A stretch of 50,653 bases of DNA from an uncultured Ruminococcus sp. (GTDB taxonomy: Bacteria; Bacillota; Clostridia; Oscillospirales; Acutalibacteraceae). Location of the stretch: contig CAJOFK010000002.1 of the NCBI GenBank assembly GCA_905234015.1, forward strand, positions 1 to 50,653. Reading direction: 5' to 3'. Below are positions 1 to 8,041 of the stretch, piece after piece; the stretch's first letter is position 1, and every line of letters starts with the position of its first letter. A program made the position numbers and the translations under genes. A model generated the notes under the pieces. The model was not told the origin of the DNA, did no database searches, and was given only the letters and a program-made list of their open reading frames with translations.

Positions 1-100
1 AGTAAAAATAATTTTATATTTCCCGCTCAGTTGCGCCCTGCGTGCGCACGAGCGATGGATATACGAAAGCTCCGCACTTAGGTGCGCACGCTTTCTTGTA
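1..100 (+). repeat. Structured interspersed repeat, copy 1 (cut by window edge)
   Basis: This is nearly identical to 8101-8200 and to the reverse complement of about 31266-31360. Its core has two arms, GCGTGCGCAC at 40-49 and GTGCGCACGC at 82-91. They are perfect inverted repeats around a 32-base loop, which itself holds GAGC/GCTC. It ends 8 bases from the argS stop codon. The left part of the element, seen in the other copies as a CTTTATAAG hairpin, lies outside the window. Confidence 0.85.
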
Positions 101-108
101 TTATATAT

Positions 109-1842
109 TTACATACTCTCCGGACATTCGATGTTGAACATATCGAGCACATTTTTGATAACTGTTTTTACCGCTAAACAGAGCGCGAGTCTTGCCTGCA
201 TAAGGCTCTCGTCCTCGTTTTTAACTCTGCACGCGTTATAGAACTTATGGAAAAGCGTTGCCGTCTGAGTAACATAGCGTGTAATCTTAGTGGGGTCGTA
301 CTCCTTAGCCGCGGCTTCAATCTCTGTTGAGAATGAGGCGATGTGGTTGATAAGCTCCTTCTCCTCGTCAGCCTTGAGAAGCTTGAGCTCGTCCGCGGTA
401 CAGCTTCTCGGCTCAAAACCGTCCTTTTTAAGCGCCTTTAAAATACTGCAGATTCGTGCGTGAGCGTACTGAACGTAGTATACGGGGTTCTGATTATCCT
501 TCTGAACTGCTATATCAAGGTCAAAATCCATCTGGGTATTAGCCTCTCTGGTGTTGAAAAGGAACCTCGCGCTGTCTACGGGAACCTCCTCAAGTAAATC
601 GCCGAGCTGAATTGCCTTGCCGGTACGCTTGCTCATCTTGACTACCTGACCGCCCGATACGAGCTTTACGAGCTGCATAAGCACTACAACGAGCTTACTG
701 CCGTCATAGCCTATAGCGTCCATAGCGCCCTTCATTCTCATAACGTGGCCGTGATGGTCGGCGCCCCAGATGTCGATACAGGTCTCAAAGCCCCTGTCAA
801 ACTTATCCTTATGATAGGCAATATCGGCGGTGAAGTAGGTGGGGTTGCCGTTCTGACGGATAAGCACGTCGTCCTTAAGCTCGAGCTTGTCTATATAATC
901 CTGAGTTTTTCCTTCGTTAAGGAGTATGTTCGTGCATACCTCCTTATTTTTATACCAGACAGCGCCTTCCTTTTCGTAGGTAAGACCTTTTTCGGTAAGT
1001 AAGTCTACGACTGCCTTTACCTTTCCGCTGTCGTGGAGGGTTGACTCAAAAAACCATTTATCGTAGTTGATTTTATATTTTTTCATATCGCTCTGCATTT
1101 TTGCGATATTCTTAGGTAAAGCATAATCTACAAGAGCCTTTTTGCGTTCATCCGAACTAGCTTCAACAAGCTTGTCGCCGAACTCGGCGGCGTAAGCCTT
1201 GGCGTGGTCGGTGATATCCGAGCCCTGATATCCGTCCTCGGGGAACTCTATATCATCCTTGTAAAGCTGAAGATATCTTGCCTCTAAGGAGCAGGCGAAT
1301 TTTTCAATCTGATTACCTGCGTCGTTAACATAAAATTCTCTATAAGAATTATAACCTGCTTTTTTAAGCACAGCCGCTAAACAGTCTCCTAAGGCTCCGC
1401 CTCGCGCGTTGCCCATATGCATAGGGCCTGTGGGGTTGGCTGAAACGAACTCTACGTTAATGCTTTTGCCCTGACCGTAATCGGACGAGCCGTAGTTATC
1501 CTTTTCATCCTCAACGTCCTTAAGTACGGAAGCGTAAAAGCTGTCCGAGTAAAAGAAGTTGATAAAGCCGGGTCCGGCTATCTCGCATCTTTCAAAAAAA
1601 GTATTCTCAAGCTCTATGTTATTAAGTATTGCCCGGGCAATATTGACGGGGGAGGTTCTGAAATTCCTCGCGCCTGCCATAGCTGCGTTTGTGGCGAAGT
1701 CGCCGTTTTTTCTGTCCGCGGGAATTTCAATTATATAATTCGGCTCCTGAGCCTCGGGTAAATCGCCCGCGGCAATAGCCTTCTTAAAAGCTTCGGAGAT
1801 TGCTTCCTTAAGCTGTATTTTTGCATTCTTTAAAGTATTCAT
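109..1842 (-). CDS. argS: Arginyl-tRNA synthetase
   Basis: Charges tRNA-Arg with arginine in the cytoplasm (class I aminoacyl-tRNA synthetase). The 577-residue product has the N-terminal additional domain typical of ArgRS. The HIGH-like motif reads HMGN at about 142-145 within PTGPMHMGNARGG, and KMSKR lies at about 402-406. A C-terminal helical anticodon-binding domain follows and ends in a DMFNIECPE-type tail. The length is normal for bacterial ArgRS. I chose the ATG at 1842 over an in-frame ATG 27 bases upstream, because the upstream one overlaps the preceding gene and AAAGGATG lies just before 1842. It is third in an operon after murI and a YwiB-like gene; the ywiB-argS pairing is also found in Bacillus. 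No T-box leader is visible. Confidence 0.97.
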   Translation of the reverse strand: MNTLKNAKIQLKEAISEAFKKAIAAGDLPEAQEPNYIIEIPADRKNGDFATNAAMAGARNFRTSPVNIARAILNNIELENTFFERCEIAGPGFINFFYSDSFYASVLKDVEDEKDNYGSSDYGQGKSINVEFVSANPTGPMHMGNARGGALGDCLAAVLKKAGYNSYREFYVNDAGNQIEKFACSLEARYLQLYKDDIEFPEDGYQGSDITDHAKAYAAEFGDKLVEASSDERKKALVDYALPKNIAKMQSDMKKYKINYDKWFFESTLHDSGKVKAVVDLLTEKGLTYEKEGAVWYKNKEVCTNILLNEGKTQDYIDKLELKDDVLIRQNGNPTYFTADIAYHKDKFDRGFETCIDIWGADHHGHVMRMKGAMDAIGYDGSKLVVVLMQLVKLVSGGQVVKMSKRTGKAIQLGDLLEEVPVDSARFLFNTREANTQMDFDLDIAVQKDNQNPVYYVQYAHARICSILKALKKDGFEPRSCTADELKLLKADEEKELINHIASFSTEIEAAAKEYDPTKITRYVTQTATLFHKFYNACRVKNEDESLMQARLALCLAVKTVIKNVLDMFNIECPESM

Positions 1843-1846
1843 GTTC

Positions 1847-2284
1847 TCATCCTTTTTCCTGTACATCAATATAAAATTCGTTGTTTGAGATAAGCTCGTT
1901 GTTGAAGTCGAGCGAATAGCTTACATAAAGCTTGCCGCCGTTTTCTTTGAGCTTATTGTCAATTGTGTCGGCAAACACGCCGATCATCAAATCCCCCGCG
2001 ATAGTTCTGTAATGGCAGAGATGGCGTCGCCCTTTTTCGAGAATGAGGCGGGTTTCAACCTGACCGTTTCTTATAATCGTAACGCGGTTCTCATTTTCAA
2101 CCTTAACGACGTTATTTGACGATATTGAGGGATTATCCTCGTCGTATTCCTTATAACCTATATATGCGTGGTCGGGCTTTAAAAGATAGTTTCCTACTGT
2201 CTGAAGCTCGATTTTATCCTTTTCGCCGTCAATTTCCTGTATTCCGGTGACGGAGATAAGGTATTCGTTCTTTTTGTTCTCCAT
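1847..2284 (-). CDS. YwiB-like DUF1934 beta-barrel protein
   Basis: A 145-residue cytoplasmic protein resembling the DUF1934/YwiB family, small calycin-like beta-barrels of unknown biochemical role. It starts with a strand of the form YLISVTGIQ and has the family pattern of an antiparallel barrel with a central YIGYKEYDED and a late GRRHLCHYRT-type strand. There is no signal peptide or membrane segment. It lies 4 bases upstream of argS and 15 bases downstream of murI. The ywiB-argS order matches Bacillus subtilis, which supports the family call. AAGGAAAAGG precedes the ATG. The function cannot be told from sequence. Confidence 0.8.
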   Translation of the reverse strand: MENKKNEYLISVTGIQEIDGEKDKIELQTVGNYLLKPDHAYIGYKEYDEDNPSISSNNVVKVENENRVTIIRNGQVETRLILEKGRRHLCHYRTIAGDLMIGVFADTIDNKLKENGGKLYVSYSLDFNNELISNNEFYIDVQEKG

Positions 2285-2299
2285 TTCCTTTTCCTTAAT

Positions 2300-3112
2300 T
2301 TAATAAAGCTCTATGTTAATCTGCTCGACAGAATGACTTACGTTTTCTCCGAGGAATACTCCCGCAACGCTTTCAAAGCCGTCCGGAGTATCGGAAACAT
2401 AAAATTCGCTTTCGCCTTTATATGTTCTGCCGGTTAAAAGATTATTCTCTTTTAGAATTTTAGCGGCATAAATCGCGGTTTCCTTGCCGCTGTCGATAAG
2501 CGTAACTTCTTCGCCCATAACGCAGGAGATAGCTTCCTTAATGATGGGGTAGTGGGTACAGCCTAAAATTACCGTATCTACGCCTGCGCCCTTAATATGG
2601 TTCATATACCTTTCTATAACAAGGCGTACAACCTCGTCATCCTTGTCTATAAAGCCGCTCTCAACGAGAGGTACGAAAAGCGGACAGTCCTGCTCAATAA
2701 CCTCTATATCACTGTCGAATTTTTTAAGCATATCGCGGTAGCTGTGGCTGTGGATAGTCGCGCTGGTGCCGATAACTCCGATTTTTTTATTCTTCGTAGC
2801 CTTGGCGGCGGCGAAGCAGGTCGGTGATACAACGCCCGTGTAGGGAACAGGCAGGTCGTTTTTCAGATTGGTTGCGACTGAGCTTACCGTTCCGCAGGCA
2901 GCGATTATCATTTTAACTTTATGCTTTAAAAGAAATTTAGCGTCCTGCATTGCATATCTTTTAATAGTGGAGTTGGAACGCGTACCGTAAGGCACTCGCC
3001 CGGTATCTCCGAAATATATTATATTTTCATTAGGAAGGACGTTTCTGAGCTCGCGTACAGCGGTAAGTCCGCCGAGTCCCGAGTCAAATACGCCTATAGG
3101 AGCGTTATTCAT
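2300..3112 (-). CDS. murI: Glutamate racemase
   Basis: Interconverts L- and D-glutamate to supply D-Glu for peptidoglycan, without a cofactor. The 270-residue protein opens with IGVFDSGLGGLTAVREL and has the PYGTRS substrate-binding loop at 41-46. The two catalytic cysteines are at C73 (AACGTVSS) and C185 (GCTHYP). The length is typical. AAGGAG lies before the ATG at 3112. It is the first gene of the murI-ywiB-argS operon, driven by a sigma-A-type promoter at 3146-3174. Another cell-wall gene needing D-amino acids, alr, lies about 30 kb away. Confidence 0.97.
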   Translation of the reverse strand: MNNAPIGVFDSGLGGLTAVRELRNVLPNENIIYFGDTGRVPYGTRSNSTIKRYAMQDAKFLLKHKVKMIIAACGTVSSVATNLKNDLPVPYTGVVSPTCFAAAKATKNKKIGVIGTSATIHSHSYRDMLKKFDSDIEVIEQDCPLFVPLVESGFIDKDDEVVRLVIERYMNHIKGAGVDTVILGCTHYPIIKEAISCVMGEEVTLIDSGKETAIYAAKILKENNLLTGRTYKGESEFYVSDTPDGFESVAGVFLGENVSHSVEQINIELY

Positions 3113-3145
3113 CTCGTATTCTCCTTATACTTTTTTCAACTTAAT

Positions 3146-3174
3146 ATCTTATCATATTAATGTAATAGTTTCAA
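3146..3174 (-). promoter_or_regulatory. Predicted sigma-A promoter of murI operon
   Basis: On the minus strand the sequence reads TTGAAA, 17 bases, TAAGAT, with the -10 box about 34 bases upstream of the murI ATG. It is divergent from the promoter at 3231-3259. Confidence 0.65.
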
Positions 3175-3230
3175 GTTTTTATTTATAAGTTTTAAGTTTT
3201 TTGAATTGCAGGAGCTTAGGCTATATTTGA

Positions 3231-3259
3231 TTGACAAATAACTCTTTTATATGTATAAT
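3231..3259 (+). promoter_or_regulatory. Consensus sigma-A promoter
   Basis: TTGACA at 3231-3236, a 17-base spacer, then TATAAT at 3254-3259. Both hexamers match consensus. An ATG at 3251 overlaps the -10 region, so it cannot be the translation start of the downstream gene if this promoter is used. Confidence 0.85.
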
Positions 3260-3292
3260 ACTCTTACATATGTTAAAAGGAATGTGATATTA

Positions 3293-4093
3293 ATGGATAT
3301 AAAAACAGCTTTTGATAGTATTTCAAAGAAGGTAGAGGAAGCGCTCGCTCCTCAGGGCTTTACAAAACAGAAAATCAGCCCGAGCGAGAATGAGCTCGTA
3401 TCTCTCTTTACTTCGGACTCGAACGCTTACTCGGTAGTTTATTTTATGGATAAGCAGCATATGGTTATCCGCCACTGCGCTATGACCGACGAAGGTCCCG
3501 ACAACGACTGGAAGGTTCTTGCTACCTGGATGTTTGACCCGGAGACTGATACTCAGAAGGAAGCCGATTCTATCGCGAATGACTTTGTGGAGAACTGCTC
3601 TTCAACCTCCGCCGTTAAGCGTATTAAGACTACCAAGAAAAAGAGAAAGAAGGATTCCGACGAGGGTAACGCAGACCCGCTGTTCCTTTCAAAGCGTTTC
3701 GTAACCTTTTTTCCTGAGCTTAAGGATGAGATTAAGGAAGAGGAGGATTGCTATTATCCCTTCAGAGGCGTAACCTTCGCTAAGGCTTCAATCCTTCCCA
3801 AGGTTCAGAATTACCTTCAGACCGCTAATAAAAAGGATATTGAAAAGCTCGTAACACTCCTGAATACTCAGTATGAAAATGGCGATTTTGATACCCGTTC
3901 GATTATTACAATCGTAATCCTCAACAATATTCCCGAGGATAAGCGTGAGGCGGTAAACGAGTTCTTATCTCCTGATTTACTTAAAGCTGCTAAGGCGGCT
4001 CTTAAATTCAAGGGCAAGACCGTTAAGCCCGAGAAGCCTAAGAAAAAGAAGAAATCTATCACTCAGCGCCTGCAAGCGCAGCAGAACAGATGA
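3293..4093 (+). CDS. Unrecognised cytoplasmic protein with lysine-rich tail
   Basis: I do not recognise the family. The protein has 266 residues and no signal peptide or membrane segment. Residues 1-100 look like an alpha/beta fold rich in aromatic residues (VVYFMDKQH, WKVLATWMFDP). A charged linker with a KKKRKK cluster follows, then a mostly helical second half ending in a basic tail (KPKKKKK, QRLQAQQNR). The ATG at 3293 is preferred over 3251 because 3251 lies inside the -10 box of the promoter at 3231-3259. AAAAGG lies 12 bases before 3293, a slightly long spacing. It is monocistronic and followed by an inverted-repeat element. The strong promoter suggests it is well expressed. The basic tail could bind nucleic acid, but that is a guess. 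Confidence 0.8.
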   Translation: MDIKTAFDSISKKVEEALAPQGFTKQKISPSENELVSLFTSDSNAYSVVYFMDKQHMVIRHCAMTDEGPDNDWKVLATWMFDPETDTQKEADSIANDFVENCSSTSAVKRIKTTKKKRKKDSDEGNADPLFLSKRFVTFFPELKDEIKEEEDCYYPFRGVTFAKASILPKVQNYLQTANKKDIEKLVTLLNTQYENGDFDTRSIITIVILNNIPEDKREAVNEFLSPDLLKAAKAALKFKGKTVKPEKPKKKKKSITQRLQAQQNR

Positions 4094-4100
4094 TAAGCGC

Positions 4101-4224
4101 TTGTCATTCTGAGTAAAGCGAAGCGGAATCGAAGGATCCCCCAATGAAAGAAGAACGTTAGAAAGGGGATTCTTCGACTGAATCGCTGACGCGGTTTTGC
4201 CTGCGGCACTGCTCAGAATGACAA
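4101..4224. repeat. MITE-like intergenic element with 13-bp inverted ends
   Basis: Perfect 13-base inverted ends TTGTCATTCTGAG (4101-4113) and CTCAGAATGACAA (4212-4224). Further internal complementarity includes CGAAGGATCCCC with GGGGATTCTTCG. The TGTCATTCTGAG core with GGATTCTTCG is a motif I know from dispersed repeats in many gut bacteria. It fills most of the 358-base gap between the 3293 gene and rpmG and may also end transcription. Confidence 0.75.
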
Positions 4225-4279
4225 ATGAAGCATGCTTAAAACTTTTTTCATAAAACATAAAACTTTCTTTAAAAAACTC

Positions 4280-4308
4280 TTGACTATTGTCCCAAACTGT
4301 GGTAAACT
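4280..4308 (+). promoter_or_regulatory. Predicted sigma-A promoter of rpmG-secE-nusG-rpl operon
   Basis: TTGACT at 4280-4285, 17 bases, TAAACT at 4303-4308. A leader of about 135 bases follows before rpmG. It contains CCTCGTATAAGGGG followed by a T-run, and later GCCCTTTTGAGGG. The leader may be structured, but I recognise no known family in it. Confidence 0.65.
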
Positions 4309-4451
4309 AGCTATACCTCGTATAAGGGGCTTATTTTTTTGCGTCTGTATATAGGTTTATTGTGTTTCTATATATATAAGCGCAGTTTAATTTAAAACGC
4401 CCTTTTGAGGGAGGCTGAATATATTCCGAAAAATAACGGGAGGTGCCGTCA

Positions 4452-4601
4452 ATGAGAGTTAAAATCACTTTGGCTTGTACAGAATGTAAACAGAGAAACT
4501 ACAACACAATGAAGAACAAGAAGAACAGTCCCGACAGACTTCAGATGAATAAGTACTGCAGGTTCTGTAAGAAACACACTCTTCACAAAGAAACTAAATA
4601 A
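4452..4601 (+). CDS. rpmG: 50S ribosomal protein L33
   Basis: A 49-residue ribosomal protein of the large subunit. It begins [17 protein letters not shown] and ends with HTLHKETK. Two CxxC pairs (CTEC near the N-terminus, CRFC near residue 37) form the zinc ribbon, so this is the zinc-binding C+ form, not a zinc-independent paralogue. GGGAGGTG lies 6 bases before the ATG. It is 11 bases upstream of secE, the usual rpmG-secE-nusG arrangement. The tRNA-Trp gene often found between rpmG and secE in Firmicutes is absent. Confidence 0.95.
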   Translation: MRVKITLACTECKQRNYNTMKNKKNSPDRLQMNKYCRFCKKHTLHKETK

Positions 4602-4612
4602 CGGAGGTAACT

Positions 4613-4876
4613 ATGGCTGATAAGAAAGCAATTGCTAAAAAGACTGCTGCCAGCAAGAAGTCTACCAAGAAGCCTAACGTTTTTAAGCGTTTATGGAATT
4701 ACCTTCGCGAGTGTAAGGGTGAGATCAAGAAGATCACTTGGACCAATCCTAAGACTGCGACTAAGAACTTCCTTATAGTTCTTGCCGTAATTTTAGTTGC
4801 AGGTCTGTTCATTTATGCTCTCGACAGAGGTCTTTACGCTCTGTTAGGACTTGTAATGAATACTTCTTCTACTTGA
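4613..4876 (+). CDS. secE: Preprotein translocase subunit SecE
   Basis: An 87-residue inner-membrane protein that stabilises SecY in the SecYEG channel. It has a lysine-rich cytoplasmic N-terminus, the amphipathic family motif around residues 23-50 (LRECKGEIKKITWTNPKT) and one transmembrane segment near 54-73 (FLIVLAVILVAGLFIYAL). The single-span short form is normal for Gram-positive bacteria. CGGAGG precedes the ATG. It sits between rpmG and nusG. Confidence 0.96.
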   Translation: MADKKAIAKKTAASKKSTKKPNVFKRLWNYLRECKGEIKKITWTNPKTATKNFLIVLAVILVAGLFIYALDRGLYALLGLVMNTSST

Positions 4877-4911
4877 TTCGTCTTATATCTTTTAGGAAAG
4901 GACGAATGTAA

Positions 4912-5439
4912 ATGGCAGATGGAACACTTAGATGGTATGTTGTTCATACCTATTCCGGTTACGAAAACAAGGTAGCCGGCGACCTGATGACTACGGTTGA
5001 AAACCGCGGACTTCAGGATATGATTACGGAAGTAAAAGTTCCAACCGAAATCGTAACCGAGACTACCGACGGTAAGACTAAGGAAGTTGAGCGTAAGATT
5101 TTCCCGAGTTACGTTTTCGTAAAAATGATTTATACCGACGAGACCTGGTATGTTGTCCGCAATATCCGCGGCTGTACGGGATTTGTCGGACCTTCGTCTA
5201 AACCTGTTCCTCTTACCGAAGAGGAGGTTTACCGCTTAGGTGTTGAAAGCCGCGTAGTCGAGGTTGACTACAAGGTAGGGGATTCCGTCCGCATTATCGA
5301 CGGTCCGCTCGAGGACTTTGTCGGTGTTGTTGAGGAAATGGATCCCGATAAGGATTATGTCCGCGTAGTTGTATCTATGTTCGGGCGTGAAACTCCGGTT
5401 GAGCTTGAGTTAGGTCAGGCTGAACCGATTGAAGATTAA
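4912..5439 (+). CDS. nusG: Transcription termination/antitermination factor NusG
   Basis: A 175-residue factor that binds RNA polymerase and modulates pausing, Rho action and coupling to ribosomes. The NGN domain (about 1-115) starts RWYVVHTYSGYENKVA and includes FPSYVFVKM. The C-terminal KOW domain (about 124-170) has VRIIDGPLEDFVGVVEEMD. Length and domain order are normal. It lies 35 bases after secE, followed by the L11-L1 genes as in most bacteria. Confidence 0.97.
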   Translation: MADGTLRWYVVHTYSGYENKVAGDLMTTVENRGLQDMITEVKVPTEIVTETTDGKTKEVERKIFPSYVFVKMIYTDETWYVVRNIRGCTGFVGPSSKPVPLTEEEVYRLGVESRVVEVDYKVGDSVRIIDGPLEDFVGVVEEMDPDKDYVRVVVSMFGRETPVELELGQAEPIED

Positions 5440-5482
5440 TATTAAGCATATGCTTTAATATTGGGAGCTTTTTAAGTTCCCT

Positions 5483-5520
5483 GTGGGAGGGGCCCCTTTA
5501 TTGTCCCCGCAATTTACCAC
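5483..5520 (+). promoter_or_regulatory. Predicted L1-binding operator in rplK leader
   Basis: GTGGGAGG at 5483-5490 matches the GUGGGAGG element of the 23S rRNA L1 site. GTGG at 5483-5486 can pair with CCAC at 5517-5520. The leader also has GGGG/CCCC complementarity. L1 autoregulation of its operon through an rRNA mimic is established in other bacteria. Confidence 0.65.
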
Positions 5521-5542
5521 GAATTTTGGAGGTGCAAACGTA

Positions 5543-5968
5543 ATGGCTCAAAAGGTAGTTGGCTTAATTAAGCTGCAGATACCTGCCGGAAAGGCTACTC
5601 CGGCACCACCTGTTGGACCTGCTTTAGGTCAGCACGGTGTTAACATTGTTGCGTTCACAAAGGACTTTAACGAGCGCACAAGACAGGACGCAGGACTTAT
5701 TATTCCTGTAGTAATTACAGTTTACGCAGATCGTTCTTTCACATTTATTACAAAGACTCCGCCTGCTGCTGTACTTATCAAGAAGGCTTGCGGAATCGAC
5801 AGCGGTTCAGGCGTGCCTAACAAACAGAAGGTAGCGAAGATTACCCGCGAACAGGTTCAGAAAATTGCTGAGACTAAGATGCCCGACTTAAACGCCGCGA
5901 ACATCGATACAGCTATGAGTATGATTGCCGGTACAGCAAGAAGTATGGGTATAGAAGTAGTAGACTAA
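5543..5968 (+). CDS. rplK: 50S ribosomal protein L11
   Basis: A 141-residue protein of the GTPase-associated centre of the large subunit. It begins [20 protein letters not shown] and has the N-terminal domain motif [16 protein letters not shown], then the RNA-binding C-terminal domain with [10 protein letters not shown] at the end. I chose the ATG at 5543 because GGAGGTG precedes it and every residue from there matches L11. An in-frame upstream start at 5483 would add 20 unrelated residues and lies inside the predicted L1 operator. Confidence 0.97.
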   Translation: MAQKVVGLIKLQIPAGKATPAPPVGPALGQHGVNIVAFTKDFNERTRQDAGLIIPVVITVYADRSFTFITKTPPAAVLIKKACGIDSGSGVPNKQKVAKITREQVQKIAETKMPDLNAANIDTAMSMIAGTARSMGIEVVD

Positions 5969-5977
5969 TTGAATCCG

Positions 5978-6004
5978 GGTGGGAGGAAATTCCGCTTTAC
6001 CACC
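5978..6004 (+). promoter_or_regulatory. Second predicted L1-binding hairpin before rplA
   Basis: GGTGGGAGG at 5978-5986 with CCACC at 6000-6004 pairing to GGTGG at 5978-5982. It is the same GTGGGAGG element as at 5483 and sits 19 bases before the rplA ATG, suited to direct translational feedback by L1. Confidence 0.6.
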
Positions 6005-6022
6005 TAATTATGGAGGAATACG

Positions 6023-6718
6023 ATGAAACACGGTAAGAAATATGTCGAGAACGCTAAGCTTATCGACAGAACTAAATTATATGATATTGACGAGGCTATC
6101 GAGACCGTTGTAAAGACTGCTAACGCTAAGTTTGACGAGACTGTTGAGCTTCACGTTCGTCTCGGTGTTGACGGCCGTCACGCTGACCAGCAGGTTAGAG
6201 GAGCTCTGGTTCTTCCTAACGGTACAGGTAAAAGCGTTAAGGTTCTTGCTATCTGCAAGGGACCTAACGAGGACGCCGCTAAGGAAGCAGGCGCTGATTA
6301 TGTAGGCGCTGAGGATATGACTCAGAAGATTCAGCAGGAAAACTGGATGGACTTCGACGTGCTCGTTACAACTCCCGATTGCATGGGACTTGTAGGCCGC
6401 CTCGGTAAAATCCTCGGACCCCGCGGCTTAATGCCGAACCCCAAGGCAGGTACCGTTACTCCCGATATCGCTCGTGCGATTAAGGAAGCTAAAGCTGGTA
6501 AGATTGAGTACCGTCTTGATAAAACTAACATTATCCACTGCCCAATCGGTAAGGCAAGCTTCGGTAAGGATAAGCTTAAGGAGAACTTTGACGCTCTTAT
6601 GGAAGCTATCATCAAGGCTAAGCCCGCTGCTGCCAAAGGTCAGTACATCAAGTCCTGTGCGGTAACATCTACTATGGGACCGTCAGTACGCATCAGCCCC
6701 GCTAAATTTACTGTTTAA
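6023..6718 (+). CDS. rplA: 50S ribosomal protein L1
   Basis: A 231-residue protein of the L1 stalk and translational repressor of its own operon. It begins [29 protein letters not shown] and includes the signature [17 protein letters not shown] near residues 132-148, the conserved loop of L1. It ends with the [10 protein letters not shown] region. The length is normal. GGAGGA precedes the ATG. It is preceded by an L1-site mimic and followed by the L10 leader. Confidence 0.97.
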   Translation: MKHGKKYVENAKLIDRTKLYDIDEAIETVVKTANAKFDETVELHVRLGVDGRHADQQVRGALVLPNGTGKSVKVLAICKGPNEDAAKEAGADYVGAEDMTQKIQQENWMDFDVLVTTPDCMGLVGRLGKILGPRGLMPNPKAGTVTPDIARAIKEAKAGKIEYRLDKTNIIHCPIGKASFGKDKLKENFDALMEAIIKAKPAAAKGQYIKSCAVTSTMGPSVRISPAKFTV

Positions 6719-6756
6719 TCGGGACTTAAACCTAATAAATTACACTTTGTGTAATA

Positions 6757-6890
6757 TATATCGCTTTTCTAAAGACAGTAAGTGCTTCTGCGTAAAGGTT
6801 CGTCCACTTACCGAGGAAGATGCATACTAATTGTATTTTATCGTCTCCTCGCGTCTTTGCGGGGAGATTTATTTTAGATTGGCGAAATTT
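6757..6890 (+). ncRNA. Ribosomal protein L10 leader
   Basis: The 200-base gap between rplA and rplJ has features of the L10 leader RNA. AAAGACAGTAAGTG pairs partly with CACTTACCGAGG about 30 bases on, and a later stem CTCCTCGCGTCTTTGCGGGGAG ends the leader. L10-L12 binding to this leader represses rplJL in other bacteria. A small hairpin ATTACAC-TTT-GTGTAAT at 6739-6755 lies just upstream. Confidence 0.75.
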
Positions 6891-6918
6891 TTTATAATTT
6901 AATATGGAGGTGAAAATT

Positions 6919-7596
6919 TTGCCAAGTAAAAGTGCTTTAGAGGCTAAGCAGGCAATTGTTGCCGAGTTAGCCGAAAGACTTAAGAACTCTGTTATGGGCG
7001 TTGTAGTAAGCTACAAGGGTATCAACGTTGAGGAGGACACAAAGCTCCGTAAGGAACTTCGTGAGAATAACGTTAACTACACCGTTGTTAAGAACACACT
7101 TTTAAAGCGTGCTAACGACGAGGTAGGTCTCTCCGAGATGGACAGCGTACTCGAGGGTACTACAGCTCTCGCAACAAGTGACGAGGATTACGCCGCTGCG
7201 GCTCGTATTCTTGCGAACTTCGCTAAGAAGCATGATTTCTTTGAAATCAAGTCCGGCTTTATGGACGGTTCGGTAGTTGATTTAGCTACTATCGACAGTC
7301 TCGCTAAGCTGCCGACAAGAGACGTACTTCTCGCAAATGTTCTCGGTGCGTTCCAGGCTCCTATCGCAGCGTTTGCCCGTGTTATTCAGGCTATCGTTGA
7401 CGAAGGCGGCGTAGAGAATTGCAAGCCTGCCGAGAAGGAGGAGGCTGCTGAGGAAACAGCAGAGGCTCCCGCTGAAGAGGCTAAGACTGAAGAAGCCCCC
7501 GCAGAGGAGGCTAAGGCTGAGGAAGCTCCCGCAGAGGAGGCTAAGGCTGAAGAGGCTCCCGCTGAGGAAGCTAAAAGCGAAGAAGCTGCTGAATAA
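6919..7596 (+). CDS. rplJ: 50S ribosomal protein L10 with acidic Ala/Glu repeat tail
   Basis: Anchors L7/L12 dimers on the ribosomal stalk. I start it at the TTG at 6919, giving MPSKSALEAKQAIVAEL, the typical L10 opening. The ATG at 6904 lies inside the ribosome-binding site ATGGAGGTG and would only add five residues. Residues 1-165 match ordinary L10 (NVNYTVVKNTLLKRA, ALATSDEDYAAAARIL, L12-binding helix near the end). Residues 169-225 are an added tail made of repeats of roughly AEEAPAEEAK, about four copies, encoded by near-identical 30-base units at 7450-7585. Bacterial L10 is normally 165-175 residues. The tail is strongly acidic and probably disordered. Confidence 0.95.
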   Translation: MPSKSALEAKQAIVAELAERLKNSVMGVVVSYKGINVEEDTKLRKELRENNVNYTVVKNTLLKRANDEVGLSEMDSVLEGTTALATSDEDYAAAARILANFAKKHDFFEIKSGFMDGSVVDLATIDSLAKLPTRDVLLANVLGAFQAPIAAFARVIQAIVDEGGVENCKPAEKEEAAEETAEAPAEEAKTEEAPAEEAKAEEAPAEEAKAEEAPAEEAKSEEAAE

Positions 7597-7644
7597 GCTT
7601 CACTAAATTAAAAAATAACTTATACTATATGGAGGTAAATTAAA

Positions 7645-8022
7645 ATGGCATCTGATAAGATTACTGCTATTATTGAAGAATTAAAAGGCCTTACAGTTCT
7701 CGAGCTCGCAGATCTCGTACACGCTGTAGAGGATGAGTTTGGTGTATCCGCTGCTGCTGCAGTTGCAGTTGCAGGTCCCGCAGCAGGCGGCGACGCTGCT
7801 GCTGAAGAGAAGACTGAGTTTGACGTAGAACTCAAGTCTGCCGGCGCAAAGAAGATCAACGTAATTAAGGTTGTTCGTGAGATCACAGGTCTCGGACTTA
7901 AGGAAGCTAAGGCTTTAGTTGACGGTGCTCCCAAGGTTCTTAAGGAAGGCGTTTCCAAGGAAGACGCTGAGGAAATTAAGGCTAAGCTCGAAGAGGCCGG
8001 CGCTGAGGTTGAGGTTAAATAA
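7645..8022 (+). CDS. rplL: 50S ribosomal protein L7/L12
   Basis: A 125-residue stalk protein that recruits translational GTPases. It has the N-terminal dimerisation helices ([17 protein letters not shown]), an Ala-rich hinge ([14 protein letters not shown]) and the C-terminal domain with [20 protein letters not shown] and [10 protein letters not shown]. Length and layout are normal. GGAGGT lies 8 bases before the ATG. It is the last gene of its operon: a strong terminator follows at once and rpoB does not. Confidence 0.97.
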   Translation: MASDKITAIIEELKGLTVLELADLVHAVEDEFGVSAAAAVAVAGPAAGGDAAAEEKTEFDVELKSAGAKKINVIKVVREITGLGLKEAKALVDGAPKVLKEGVSKEDAEEIKAKLEEAGAEVEVK

Positions 8023-8041
8023 TCAATTTCCGCTTATATTA

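Noticed and set aside
6904..6918. ATG at 6904 as the rplJ start
   Set aside because: It lies inside the ribosome-binding sequence ATGGAGGTG; the TTG at 6919 is correctly spaced and gives the standard L10 N-terminus.
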